Shown here: one piece after another, positions 14,701 through 23,834 of the stretch | How the letters are laid out: each line of letters starts with the position of its first letter | How positions within the stretch are numbered: the first letter of the stretch is position 1 | NCBI GenBank assembly: GCA_023396065.1 | Contig: JAEWXF010000014.1 | Coordinates: 1 to 64,000 of the forward strand | Length of the DNA stretch: 64,000 nucleotides | Reading direction: 5' to 3' | Source: Methanobacteriota archaeon | Lineage (GTDB): Archaea > Halobacteriota > Methanomicrobia > Methanomicrobiales > Methanocorpusculaceae | Notes under the pieces: model-generated | What the model was told of the DNA's origin: nothing | Databases searched by the model: none | The model's input: only the letters and a program-made list of their open reading frames with translations | Translations under genes and position numbers: made by a program

Positions 14701-15435
14701 TTAGATCACTCCATATAAGAGAGCTCCAAGGATGATAAACGACATAATCAGACCGATCATCAGACCTTCAATCTTGCCTCCGTAGAGACCGGATGAAAAT
14801 CTGGTACGGTACCCAATATCGGTAACCATCATCTGGATATTCTTGATGCGGGCAGTTATCAGCGCCATTTCACCGGTTAAGGGTTCCTCCTCACCGGACT
14901 CTGCACCAGTACCGGATCCTCCCTCATCATCGCTGATCTGGATGACAATCGGCTCGGCACCAAATGCACCGGGGTCACGTGCTTTCAGCTCGTTGATCTT
15001 TGCGGCAATGACGTTGAGGTCCTCACTTTCCATGATGTTGACAACTTCAACCTGCTCCTGGAAACGTTTGATATCTGATTCGCTCAGATTCTCAAGGAAC
15101 GGAATTGCTCCGCTGGAACCAACAATCTTACCGCCGTCAACACCATTCTTGTGCATCGCCTCGAGACTCTGACCACTGAGGTGACCTTTCACTTCAGTAC
15201 CACAGAGGAGGACGAAACGAATGTTGGGATTCGAGATGATGTTGGCAACAATCTTCTCAATACCGAGATTTTCCGTTTTACAGGATCCTGCGAGAGCAGC
15301 TCCTGAAACACAGATTGCCGTCTCATCAAGGTGAGAACCCATAGTGATGACAGCAACTGGGCTGTTTGCATCACCGGTGTGGTAGTCACCCTGAACGATT
15401 GGCCATCCGCTTGCTGGTGATTTCTTATCTGCCAT
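14701..15435 (-). CDS. mtrA: Methyl-H4MPT:coenzyme M methyltransferase subunit A (corrinoid protein)
   Basis: 244 residues. MtrA carries the cobamide that shuttles the methyl group from methyl-H4MPT to coenzyme M. The corrinoid-binding region is complete (ENLGIEKIVANIISNPNIRF, EVKGH85LSGQS, GAIPFLENL, RDPGAFGAEPIVIQI), and a C-terminal membrane helix (GLMIGLIMSFIILGALLYGV) anchors it. The first 110 residues are nearly identical to those of the A/G fusion two genes downstream, differing at only a few positions, while the part after residue 115 has diverged. Confidence 0.95.
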   Translation of the reverse strand: MADKKSPASGWPIVQGDYHTGDANSPVAVITMGSHLDETAICVSGAALAGSCKTENLGIEKIVANIISNPNIRFVLLCGTEVKGHLSGQSLEAMHKNGVDGGKIVGSSGAIPFLENLSESDIKRFQEQVEVVNIMESEDLNVIAAKINELKARDPGAFGAEPIVIQISDDEGGSGTGAESGEEEPLTGEMALITARIKNIQMMVTDIGYRTRFSSGLYGGKIEGLMIGLIMSFIILGALLYGVI

Positions 15436-15440
15436 CTAAC

Positions 15441-15731
15441 TCACATCCCAAGGAAAGCGAATGCAATCAGGCCGGCGATAAACAATCCCACAGCCAGACC
15501 ATACCAGAGAGAGGTAACAGAACCTGCGTACAGGAGTGTCTTCTCACGTCCGGGATAGCTGTTGAGGAAGTTTCCTTCTCCGGAGAGCATTCCGACAAGA
15601 TCGTCTGCAATCTTTTCAAGTTCAGCAACCTGATCAATAACCGGCTGGTACGAAATACCGGCGGTTGTGACAATGCCTGCAATAGGGTCAGCTACGAGGC
15701 CAAATTCAGGTAATACTAATATATATCCCAT
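15441..15731 (-). CDS. mtrB: Methyl-H4MPT:coenzyme M methyltransferase subunit B
   Basis: 96 residues: soluble N-terminal part with the conserved YILVLPEFGLVADP opening, then a C-terminal membrane helix (LWYGLAVGLFIAGLIAFAFLG). ATG 15731 gives the canonical MGYILVLPEFG start; the frame stays open further upstream but that part lies inside mtrC. GGAGG occurs a few bases upstream. Membrane-anchoring subunit of the sodium-pumping Mtr complex. Confidence 0.93.
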   Translation of the reverse strand: MGYILVLPEFGLVADPIAGIVTTAGISYQPVIDQVAELEKIADDLVGMLSGEGNFLNSYPGREKTLLYAGSVTSLWYGLAVGLFIAGLIAFAFLGM

Positions 15732-15751
15732 TTTTGATTCCTCCGATAAGC

Positions 15752-16609
15752 TTACTCCTCCGCATCGCTGAACGGCTTTGCGTCGAGCCATGCTGCTGCA
15801 TCGCGCTTGGATAAGGCGAAGTATTTCTTGTAGGACCAGTACCATCCGATGAGTGCAATGATCAGAGAGATCCAGGCTGCAATCGAGTTCACGAATGCAA
15901 AGGAAATGACTGCCATAACAATCATGGAAAGGAAACCACACTCAATCGCGAGCATGTTGGTTCGATCCTGCTTCTCGCCCGGACCAAGGCAGGCGTTGAA
16001 CGGGTGCTGAAGTGCGATTGCGCCAAGCATGAAAGAAACTGCGATGATACCTGCACCAATGTAGGAGACATCATAGAAGTTCATGCTCACACCGAGGAAT
16101 TCAAGATTGATCGATGTAATTTCCGCAAAGGTGACATGACCGGTTGCAACAACCGTCAGGCCCATCAGTGCGAGACAACCGACTGCGGCAAGCTCAGCAA
16201 TACTGCGGGTCATGACCGGGATCTTCATGTTCAGAACGGAGTTGGAGATCCATCCAAGGACAAGACCGACGATCAGTGCGATGATTAATCCTGCAATTGG
16301 GACGATGAACGGGCTGATCACGGAAAGTTTTGCGGCGAACAGCATCGCGATAACACCAGATCCAAAGGCAAGCATACCTGCGGACGGAACACCGGTTCCG
16401 ATACCGTAGCTGCAGAGTTTCTTAATTGTGCTGTTACCCCAGATAAGGGCACCGACAGCAGCAATACCACCGAAGAATGCAAGATAGTGAATATTTGCAT
16501 AGCATGCGGCAACTGCGATGTAAAGGGATACCAGTGCAAGGATGAGACCCATGCCCATAACCTTGTTGTGTGGAATGCCATCGTGTGATGCTTCAACTTT
16601 TACTGACAT
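15752..16609 (-). CDS. mtrC: Methyl-H4MPT:coenzyme M methyltransferase subunit C
   Basis: 285 residues with about seven to eight hydrophobic helices. MtrC, D and E form the membrane core through which methyl transfer to coenzyme M drives Na+ export. Diagnostic segments are SVKVEASHDGIPHNKVM at the N-terminus and GAIALQHPFNACLGPGEKQDR in a loop near residue 210. Sits between mtrD and mtrB with short gaps. Confidence 0.93.
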   Translation of the reverse strand: MSVKVEASHDGIPHNKVMGMGLILALVSLYIAVAACYANIHYLAFFGGIAAVGALIWGNSTIKKLCSYGIGTGVPSAGMLAFGSGVIAMLFAAKLSVISPFIVPIAGLIIALIVGLVLGWISNSVLNMKIPVMTRSIAELAAVGCLALMGLTVVATGHVTFAEITSINLEFLGVSMNFYDVSYIGAGIIAVSFMLGAIALQHPFNACLGPGEKQDRTNMLAIECGFLSMIVMAVISFAFVNSIAAWISLIIALIGWYWSYKKYFALSKRDAAAWLDAKPFSDAEE

Positions 16610-16619
16610 TTTTTACACC

Positions 16620-17480
16620 TCAGAGAATTGCCACCACCAGCAGTGCAACAAGTCCGCAGATACCGCTTGCGCAGATAGCTGCAACAATTGCACGGGGGAA
16701 ACGCTTGAACTTCGGGTCGTGCGGACCTTCAATGGTTCCGGTAATGTTGTATGCAGAGAGAACTGCAATAACCAGGAACATACCAATTGCAAAGATGCCG
16801 GCAAGTCCGACTGCAAGAACAGATGCACCTTCACCTGCAATATTTAAGGCAGGGAAACTTGCATTGTAGAAGTCGAGAAGTTCAATGTAGATGAGTGTTC
16901 CGCCAAGACCACCGAACAGACCACCAATGACACCACCAACATAGGAGATGAACGGAAGTCCGTGACCTTCGGTTCCCTGGGATTTGTACGCGGCCTGAGA
17001 ATCCCCGGTGATCGGGTCTTTCTCGACCTTACCGGATGCTGCGGGAATACCCATGCCGTAGACATAGGAGATGTTCACCATTAAACAGGTGATTGCCATC
17101 ATTAAACCGCCGCCGATTGCACCACCGGCGAGAGCGACTCCAAAGCCTAAACTTGCTGCCCATGCTCCTCCGAACAGTCCTGCGAGACCTGCACCGGTCG
17201 CAAGCATTGCGACACCGGTTGCGATACCCGGAGACTGTCCCATTGCGGCAGGCGCACCGCCGACCGGAACGAAGTGGACACCAAATGCAATCAGGGCTGC
17301 ACCAACGATGATACCAACAAGAGTCTGGACCGGAAGCATAGCTCCACCGGCAAGAATCCCGGAGTTACCAAGGAAGTACGCAACACCAATGAAGATGATT
17401 GCGAGGATAATTGCGATAACGGACGCAACAGGCTGGAATGCTCCAGCGTTTGCTCCTGGTTTTGCTGCAATTGCGCTCAT
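16620..17480 (-). CDS. mtrD: Methyl-H4MPT:coenzyme M methyltransferase subunit D
   Basis: 286 residues, multi-spanning and glycine/alanine-rich. Conserved features are the GGAPAAMGQSPGIATGVAM loop, the HGLPFISYVGGVIGG loop and the C-terminal GPHDPKFKRFPRAI motif. Membrane core subunit implicated in Na+ translocation. Three bases separate it from mtrE upstream. Confidence 0.93.
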   Translation of the reverse strand: MSAIAAKPGANAGAFQPVASVIAIILAIIFIGVAYFLGNSGILAGGAMLPVQTLVGIIVGAALIAFGVHFVPVGGAPAAMGQSPGIATGVAMLATGAGLAGLFGGAWAASLGFGVALAGGAIGGGLMMAITCLMVNISYVYGMGIPAASGKVEKDPITGDSQAAYKSQGTEGHGLPFISYVGGVIGGLFGGLGGTLIYIELLDFYNASFPALNIAGEGASVLAVGLAGIFAIGMFLVIAVLSAYNITGTIEGPHDPKFKRFPRAIVAAICASGICGLVALLVVAIL

Positions 17481-17483
17481 AAC

Positions 17484-18371
17484 TTAGGCCTCCGCTGTGT
17501 AGGGTCCATAGTTTTTCCGTGCCCATTTCTCGACATACCGGTCGATAATCATGAAGACAAGGATAATGATCACACCAACAATTACTGCACCCCAGCCGCC
17601 TGCGACATGTTCAAAGAGGACAGTACGCCACAGTTCAAAGAACACGATTAAACCGAAACACAGACCGGATGCCGGTCCGCCGAGTTTTGCGGTAAAGAAA
17701 CCGTTGTCGATGGAACTTCTCTGACCGGCTTCTGCATAGCGGACAATGTTACCGGATGCAGAGATCGGGACACCTGCACCGAACTTCTGGTTCTGATACT
17801 GGCGTTCCTTTCCGTAGTACGGGTTTCCGGTTGCGGAACCTGCTGCACCGAGAGCAAGACCCCACACGATACCGAGAAGCGGAAGTGCGAACGGGTGGTT
17901 GAGCATCGTTGACATAAGGTAACAGGCAGTTACCGTGGTGAAGATTGCAACAAATGCATGACCCATAGTCACAGTCGTCACTGACTTTAATACATCAATG
18001 AAGACCGGCTGTCCAAACTTGGAAAGACTTGCAGTTCTTCCAAGGTATGCAGTAGTAGCATAGATACCCTGCACGAAAGTTGCGAGAACTGTACCGAAAA
18101 TGATTGCCAGTACTGCATTGACATTCATCATAAGGAATGCCCATGCAACACCACAAGCAAGGGTTACCCACAGGGTATATGCAGGTGGTTCACCGGATAC
18201 TGCTTTGTTGTAGATACGGTGAGTATATCCCATCTGCGGTGCGAGCTGAACCTGAGAGTTCGGGTCACCCTGTGAACCGATGTTAGACTCAGTATCTTCG
18301 GCTGCACCTGCAACCGCTGCGAGAGCTCCCGCAAGGGCAGTTACTCCAATGCCGATTATAATTTCTTGCAT
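17484..18371 (-). CDS. mtrE: Methyl-H4MPT:coenzyme M methyltransferase subunit E
   Basis: 295 residues and first gene of the mtr operon. MtrE is the membrane subunit with conserved acidic residues proposed for Na+ transport. Signature stretches are GAAEDTESNIGSQGDPNSQV, then QLAPQMGYTHRIYNKAVSGE near the N-terminus and GSATGNPYYGKERQYQNQ near residue 180. A GAG-rich ribosome binding site (GGGAGAATC) precedes the ATG. About 180 bases of leader lie between the ATG and the nearest good TATA box. Confidence 0.94.
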   Translation of the reverse strand: MQEIIIGIGVTALAGALAAVAGAAEDTESNIGSQGDPNSQVQLAPQMGYTHRIYNKAVSGEPPAYTLWVTLACGVAWAFLMMNVNAVLAIIFGTVLATFVQGIYATTAYLGRTASLSKFGQPVFIDVLKSVTTVTMGHAFVAIFTTVTACYLMSTMLNHPFALPLLGIVWGLALGAAGSATGNPYYGKERQYQNQKFGAGVPISASGNIVRYAEAGQRSSIDNGFFTAKLGGPASGLCFGLIVFFELWRTVLFEHVAGGWGAVIVGVIIILVFMIIDRYVEKWARKNYGPYTAEA

Positions 18372-18546
18372 GTAAGATTCTCCCTTGAGTTGCAGCCACT
18401 ATCGTGGCCTGCAGTCCCAGACGTTACCGCCTGAAACTCTGAAATGTTTCAATTCAATGAAACGAAGGATGCGTCTCAAGTGTTCGAATAACGTTACCAC
18501 TCTAAAGAATGGAGTACAAAGTGTGGACAGTACATACGTTGCCCCC

Positions 18547-18566
18547 TTACCTATATTAATGTATAC
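18547..18566 (-). promoter_or_regulatory. Likely promoter of the mtr operon
   Basis: On the minus strand this reads GTATACATTAATATAGGTAA, with an AT-rich TATA-like core about 185 bases before the mtrE ATG. The 5' leader it implies contains a GTTTCA/TGAAAC hairpin near 18448-18465. The whole 18372-18900 gap (529 bases) holds no credible gene. Confidence 0.4.
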
Positions 18567-18848
18567 GAAAATCGCCGAAAAGGTCATCGTGTATTGGTGA
18601 TATTCCCCGGATTTTGGGGCAACAGCACCAAACTTTTTTTTCTAAAGACACATTATTTTCCGAATGAAAGTAACATTTACTACATAGCAAGTGATTCTTT
18701 TCAAAAATCCCGGTATAAGACCTTTTTCGTCGAAACCAAAACGAGATGCCGCAGGAAGATATTCAATTCCATTAATATAGTCCTTTCATCAGAATGGAAA
18801 CCATGCGCGCTGTATAGAGAGAAGGGAGAACAGAAGTTTTCCAAAAAA

Positions 18849-18888
18849 GATCATCTACATTCAAAAAAAGAAAAAAATTGGGTTTATC
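18849..18888 (-). terminator. Poly-T terminator of the mcr operon
   Basis: Reading past the mcrA stop on the minus strand there are two T-runs separated by a C (complement of AAAAAAAGAAAAAAA at about 18862-18877). No strong stem is needed for archaeal termination at such tracts. Confidence 0.5.
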
Positions 18889-18900
18889 ACCCGGACAGAA

Positions 18901-20607
18901 TTACTGTGCCGGAATGATGAGCGAGCGCTCGCCTGCCGGCATGAACTCGCGGATAGCTCCCTTTGCGAACTCCTTTCTCGGGTGTGCAAAGTCGAACGTG
19001 AGTGCCGGATCTGCGAAGCAGATCTTGATCAGCGGGGAGAGTGTCCATGCATCGCCGCGGCCGAAGTGGGCTGCTGCTGCAATTGCTGCATACTCACCCT
19101 GGTGGCCGACGTTCATTGCATAGTTCGGGTAGTTCGGTCCACGGAACTCGCCGATACAGCCTTCATCAGGTCTGATGGACAGAGAGTTTGCGGAACCGCA
19201 CTGGTCCTGCAGATCGTAGCCGAAGAATCCAAGTCTGGACCATCCGTCCTTGTGCATAAGCATGGACAGATACCAGGCGTTCAGACCTGCGTTGGAGTTC
19301 CCGGTTGCAATCGAGGTAGTGATACCGGATGCTGCTGCAAGAACAGATGCACGCTGGGATCCACCGAAGTGGTCTTCCATCATGGTCGGGAACTGTTCGT
19401 ACTGCTCCATACCATAGAGGTTGACTTCAGTACCGATGTCGTTGACAACTTCCTGAGTCGGCTTGATGCTGTTCTTCGGGCTTGGGTTCTTCCAGTCGAT
19501 CTTGTACTTGTCATGGATGTAGTCCATACCGTGATAGACAAAGTCATCAAGGATGTTATCGGTGTATGCTGCAGTTGCATACTGGGTGAAACCGACACCA
19601 CCGGACATGTACGAGCCGAGCCAGATCTGATCGAAGAGCATTGCACCTGCACCGACGTTTTCGAGAGCTGCCTTTGCCGGGTCGTTCGGGTTGACACGGT
19701 CAGCCTGGATCATATCGGAGAAGTTTCCGAAAAGCATTCCTCCGGGCTCATTCGGACCACGTGCACGGCGAGCCGGCAGGTGGGTTGCCATGTTGATGAC
19801 ACCAGCGTGCTTTGCTGCGAAGGACAGGTCAGCGACTGCTGCTTCACCGGCGCACATACGGTATGCGGCGATAAAAGACATACCGATCTGCATTGCAGAC
19901 CAGCGGGAGGTTGTTCCACCATCGCAGGTACGGCCGACGATGGTCGGCATGTGGACACACTGCCACAGGGACTTGCCGACTGCTGCCTGAAGTGCCTCTG
20001 CCTGCTTCTTCGGGAAGAGTTTCTCAACATCAATGACGAACTGGGACTCGATAGAGTCTGCAAGTTCCTGGTCACCGGTGAAGACACGGACGTAACAGTC
20101 ATCGGTTAACGCCGGGTGGGTCTCAACCATGTGTTCCTGAACGACTGCTCCTCCGGGCATTGCGTGGTTCACGACGTGGAGATACTCGGAAATGGTTTCC
20201 GGCGTAACTTCCTTGCCGAGACGCTTCTGCAGGGTGGAGTGTGCCATATCCATGGACACGATTACGGTTCTGCGGATATCATCCCAGAACTGCTGCATTG
20301 CTGCATTGTTCACAAAGTGCAGGTCATCACCCTCAACGAACGTTCCGGTTCCGGAAATTTCGTAGGTCATGAGCTGACGCTGACCCATCGGAATACCACC
20401 AAGGTGGCAGCGGTTCGGGTCGTACATGGAGATTCCACGCTTTGCAACGATCTTCTCGTTTTCTGCAAGGAACTCTCTCTTACGTGCAGACTGCTGAATA
20501 CCATCGAACTTATAGAATTCTGCCGTGGTTGATGCAGGGTCCTGCTTGGGGAACTTCTGCTTGAGTGCTTCAAGGAAAAGTTTCTGGGTCTTCTCTACTT
20601 TTGCCAT
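18901..20607 (-). CDS. mcrA: Methyl-coenzyme M reductase alpha subunit
   Basis: 568 residues. With McrB and McrG it forms the F430 enzyme that reduces methyl-CoM with coenzyme B to methane and heterodisulfide. Landmarks are the widely used marker stretch MLFGNFSDMIQ to QFPTMMEDHFGGSQRA. The segments that carry modified amino acids in characterised enzymes are also present: FAAKHAGVINM (methylhistidine), LGFFGYDLQDQCGSAN (thioglycine, and a glutamine/aspartate region), and SYMSGGVGFTQYATAAYTD lining the active site. Full length for the family. Last gene of mcrBDCGA. Confidence 0.98.
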   Translation of the reverse strand: MAKVEKTQKLFLEALKQKFPKQDPASTTAEFYKFDGIQQSARKREFLAENEKIVAKRGISMYDPNRCHLGGIPMGQRQLMTYEISGTGTFVEGDDLHFVNNAAMQQFWDDIRRTVIVSMDMAHSTLQKRLGKEVTPETISEYLHVVNHAMPGGAVVQEHMVETHPALTDDCYVRVFTGDQELADSIESQFVIDVEKLFPKKQAEALQAAVGKSLWQCVHMPTIVGRTCDGGTTSRWSAMQIGMSFIAAYRMCAGEAAVADLSFAAKHAGVINMATHLPARRARGPNEPGGMLFGNFSDMIQADRVNPNDPAKAALENVGAGAMLFDQIWLGSYMSGGVGFTQYATAAYTDNILDDFVYHGMDYIHDKYKIDWKNPSPKNSIKPTQEVVNDIGTEVNLYGMEQYEQFPTMMEDHFGGSQRASVLAAASGITTSIATGNSNAGLNAWYLSMLMHKDGWSRLGFFGYDLQDQCGSANSLSIRPDEGCIGEFRGPNYPNYAMNVGHQGEYAAIAAAAHFGRGDAWTLSPLIKICFADPALTFDFAHPRKEFAKGAIREFMPAGERSLIIPAQ

Positions 20608-20612
20608 TTTAT

Positions 20613-21377
20613 TCAGGCCTCCTTGGGCATAAATCCGTATTTCGTACGAAGAGCGTGGATGCGCTGCACATATGCAACGTACTCTGCGTCACTGCGGAAT
20701 GCAGTTCCGACAAGGGAGTGGAACATCGGAGTGTTCGCCTTGAGCCATGCTGCATCCATCGGTTTGCCGACAGCAACCTTGCGGTCAAGTGGGACACCAA
20801 CCTGATCTTTGACGTACTTGACGACACCGTCAGTGTCAAGGATACAGCGCTGGAGCATATCAAACATCATGCCGTTCTCTGCGAGACGCAGGGAGTGACC
20901 GTGCACGGTTGCACCGCGGATACCGACGGTTGCCGGGTCAAAGATGTTGGTCTCAATGAGCTCGCGTGCGTATCCTTCAAGATCACGCTCACGGCACTCG
21001 ACGATCTGACGACCGGACAGAGTTCCTGGGTCAATGCCGCGGAAGCGGTACATCTCAAGGTAGGTTCTCTGGTACGGCTGACACGGTGCGTTCAGCATTG
21101 AGTCTGCGAACTGGATGTAACGGACACGGTCACCTGCTTTTGCACCCTCAGTCGGTTTGACAATCTTTCTGATCGGGCAGTCCGGTTCACCCTGCTCTGC
21201 GAGTGGCGGGTGTGCGGACGGGTATGCCTGTCCTGGTGCGCGGTGCCCCATAATAAGGACGATGTCCTCATCGGTCACACTGCGCATTTTCTCAAGCTTT
21301 ACGTTCGGGTTCATCTGGTTGCGGCGGACTTCTGCAACCTTGGACGTTCCCGGTCCATACTGTGGTTTGTATGCCAT
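20613..21377 (-). CDS. mcrG: Methyl-coenzyme M reductase gamma subunit
   Basis: 254 residues. Typical N-terminus with KPQYGPGTSKVAEVRRNQMN and DEDIVLIMGHRAPGQAYPS; IRGATVHGHSLRLAENGMMF contributes to the coenzyme M and F430 site. Located 5 bases upstream of mcrA. Subunit of the cytoplasmic hexamer with McrA and McrB. Confidence 0.97.
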   Translation of the reverse strand: MAYKPQYGPGTSKVAEVRRNQMNPNVKLEKMRSVTDEDIVLIMGHRAPGQAYPSAHPPLAEQGEPDCPIRKIVKPTEGAKAGDRVRYIQFADSMLNAPCQPYQRTYLEMYRFRGIDPGTLSGRQIVECRERDLEGYARELIETNIFDPATVGIRGATVHGHSLRLAENGMMFDMLQRCILDTDGVVKYVKDQVGVPLDRKVAVGKPMDAAWLKANTPMFHSLVGTAFRSDAEYVAYVQRIHALRTKYGFMPKEA

Positions 21378-21388
21378 AGTTTGTTCAC

Positions 21389-22012
21389 CTAATTTGTAGA
21401 TTTGATAATTCTCAGTACTTCATGAATGACATCAGCCATCGCAACACGACTCGGAGTCTGTCCCCGGGTAATGCCGGTTACAATCCCCATGACGGTACCT
21501 TTTGTCCGAATGTTATCCTGCTTGGGCATGACATATGCGGTTTTGACACCCGCACGTGCGAAATCCTCGAAATCAACCGGTGCCTGACAGACAACAACGG
21601 CGTTGACGCTGCATTCCTGCAGGATTTTCCGGGATTTGTGGACTACGTGGGATCGGATGTTTCCGTGATGAAGAACGGCAACTTTGTGACGTTCTATTTG
21701 TTCAATTTCACGCTCTAATATGCCGAAGTTGGAGCCTAGTGCAACACCGCCGATTTCTGCGTCCGGCGGAACTCCGCTGCCCGCGTTCAGCACCAAGGTA
21801 CTTACGCTGTATTCTATCCCCTGCTGCCGCAGTGCTGACGTGATATCGCAGACAGGTTTCGTTATATGTCTCCGGCCCGGAGACATTCCCACGATAATGA
21901 CGTCAGGATTTTTACATTCAGAGATGGTTCCCCTCTGAGCAAGAGAGCCACCCTTGCCCATACCCATACTCTGTCTGCAGTCGACTAGTTGTGTTACACG
22001 TCCAAGAGGCAT
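21389..22012 (-). CDS. mcrC: Methyl-coenzyme M reductase operon protein C
   Basis: 207 residues. McrC is not part of mature MCR; characterised homologues belong to the ATP-dependent activation machinery that reduces the F430 nickel. Recognised by GRVTQLVDCRQSMGMGKGG at the start, NPDVIIVGMSPGRRHITKP and VLHHGNIRSHVVHKSR. Sits between mcrD and mcrG, 2-11 bases from each. Confidence 0.93.
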   Translation of the reverse strand: MPLGRVTQLVDCRQSMGMGKGGSLAQRGTISECKNPDVIIVGMSPGRRHITKPVCDITSALRQQGIEYSVSTLVLNAGSGVPPDAEIGGVALGSNFGILEREIEQIERHKVAVLHHGNIRSHVVHKSRKILQECSVNAVVVCQAPVDFEDFARAGVKTAYVMPKQDNIRTKGTVMGIVTGITRGQTPSRVAMADVIHEVLRIIKSTN

Positions 22013-22014
22013 TA

Positions 22015-22488
22015 TTATCTGTTTCCCTGAAGGATGATCGGGCGTTGTTTACTCTTTGGATCGGACATGCCGAGAATGCGCTCGTCCTCGACAATGCCAT
22101 ATTTGGCGTAATCGGTCGTTGTCATATTAGAACGCATATACGTGCCCTCGGTGATACCGTACGGGAATTTGTCGGCAAATGCTTCATCGCATGCTGCTTT
22201 GATCTCAGGGATTACTGACGGGGTCTCCAGTTCAAGGAGAATAGTACCTACTTGAACGTGAAGATCGTAATCCTCCCCGCAGACTTTAATGATCCTCCGG
22301 TATGAATTCTCATTCACCGCACCCCGGGCAGGTCCATACGGGACTTTGGCCGGGAGATTCGGTCCGTTCAATACAAGCCGGCGGATGCCGTCCACCTGAT
22401 AGATTTTCTCAAGCAGCTGCTCGGTAGTTTCCGGATTCAGGAAACGCGTTGGGACAATCCGTAGTTGTGGGTATGTTGATTCTGCCAT
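22015..22488 (-). CDS. mcrD: Methyl-coenzyme M reductase operon protein D
   Basis: 157 residues. McrD binds MCR during assembly or activation and is absent from the final enzyme. Conserved stretch QLRIVPTRFLNPETTEQLL opens the protein, and GPNLPAKVPYGPARG follows. Two bases upstream of mcrC. Confidence 0.93.
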   Translation of the reverse strand: MAESTYPQLRIVPTRFLNPETTEQLLEKIYQVDGIRRLVLNGPNLPAKVPYGPARGAVNENSYRRIIKVCGEDYDLHVQVGTILLELETPSVIPEIKAACDEAFADKFPYGITEGTYMRSNMTTTDYAKYGIVEDERILGMSDPKSKQRPIILQGNR

Positions 22489-22526
22489 TCTTTAATCCCT
22501 CCGCTTAAGCGGAGATTAGTACAGGC

Positions 22527-23834
22527 TTAAACTGCCTTTGCAATTGCCTGGAGCGGGTGAGCGAACTCGTCGATCTGACCGTAGGTGTCGCCGTAGATCT
22601 TGGCGGTGCCTTCCGGAGAGAACATCTGGGTTCCTGCATCAAGTGCACATGCGGAGACGATACAGGGCATACCGGTACCTGCTGCGTGACGGGTCACGAC
22701 GTGGTTACCGTTGAAGATACCCGGTCCGCCTCCACCGTAGATGGAGTGGCTGAAGAAGGAGAAACCGACTGCAACACCCATGGTTCTTCCGAAGTCGGAT
22801 CCCGGAAGACCGGTTTCGTGCTCAAGAAGATCGTTGAAGTACAGCAGAGTCGAAGAAACTGCCTGTGCGAAACGTCCGGCACCACAGTTGACCATGGTTG
22901 CGGCGAGCGTTCCTGCGGATGCATATGCATTCCACATCATCGGGTCTTTGGTCTCGTACGGCTTGAAGGTTGCACTGCCAGCACCCTGGGTGATGACTTT
23001 GTCCTCAACTGCACGCTCGACAAGAGACTGGACAACAGTACCAACGGTACCGGTCTGGCCGTTTGCCTTGACAAGATCGTAGACGATGTTATTTGCATTC
23101 AGACCCTGGTACGCGTAGAGCAGAAGCTGTGCACGCTCGAACGGGCCGATTGCGGATCCCATCTCGAACTGACCTGCCTGCTCAAAGGTTGCGGCAAGTG
23201 CTGCACCCTGCATTGCATTGCGGTGGGTGATCATTACGGTCTGGTTTGCCGGAATGTTCCGGAGTGCGTAACCGAGGGACTCGTTGTTCTGCGGGATGGA
23301 CATGATCATGGAACATGCTCCACCGGCGAGGTCCATGGTGACCGGGTAGGAACCGAATGCTGCTGCCTTGACAGTGTTTGCGTTGAACATGTCAACGTTG
23401 AACTGCTCAACAACTGCATAGGTGGTTGCTGCTGCAACAGAGGTAAGTGCTGCATCATAGGTTGCTGCACTTGCAATACGTGCGGACGGAACCTTGACTA
23501 ACAGAAGTTTACCACCGTTGAAGCGCTTGATCTCGGTGTCGTCGCCTGCTGCTACAGAGACGTACTCTTTGATCTTTGCTTCGATTGCATCGACGTTGCC
23601 GACGAGGTCAAGGTTGAGTTCACGACCGAGGATCTGCTGGTGTTTGCCGATCTTTCCGGTCTTGAGTGCATCCTGCATACCGCCGAGGTTAACTGCAACG
23701 GTTCTCTTGGTGTCGTCGATGATCTTCTTTACTGCCGGGTTGACCAGCGGGCTGATCTTCTCGAGTGCGACGTTGCTCTTGAGGAGCTTGCCGTTGTCGT
23801 CATAGAGATCAATGACATCCTTGTATTTTGCCAT
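22527..23834 (-). CDS. mcrB: Methyl-coenzyme M reductase beta subunit
   Basis: 435 residues, first gene of the mcr operon. Typical features are YKDVIDLYDDNGKLL at the start, the glycine-rich SFFSHSIYGGGGPGIFNGNH segment close to the active site, and EHLGS-type C-terminal region (GQIDEFAHPLQAIAKAV). A GAGGAAAAAATT ribosome binding region precedes ATG 23834. About 130 nt of leader separate it from the predicted transcription start. Confidence 0.97.
   Translation of the reverse strand: MAKYKDVIDLYDDNGKLLKSNVALEKISPLVNPAVKKIIDDTKRTVAVNLGGMQDALKTGKIGKHQQILGRELNLDLVGNVDAIEAKIKEYVSVAAGDDTEIKRFNGGKLLLVKVPSARIASAATYDAALTSVAAATTYAVVEQFNVDMFNANTVKAAAFGSYPVTMDLAGGACSMIMSIPQNNESLGYALRNIPANQTVMITHRNAMQGAALAATFEQAGQFEMGSAIGPFERAQLLLYAYQGLNANNIVYDLVKANGQTGTVGTVVQSLVERAVEDKVITQGAGSATFKPYETKDPMMWNAYASAGTLAATMVNCGAGRFAQAVSSTLLYFNDLLEHETGLPGSDFGRTMGVAVGFSFFSHSIYGGGGPGIFNGNHVVTRHAAGTGMPCIVSACALDAGTQMFSPEGTAKIYGDTYGQIDEFAHPLQAIAKAV

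Noticed and set aside
18385..18917. Short plus-strand frames between mtr and mcr (71 and 107 codons)
   Set aside because: AT-rich, without binding sites or family resemblance, and the second runs into mcrA antisense; the region is promoter, leader and terminator.
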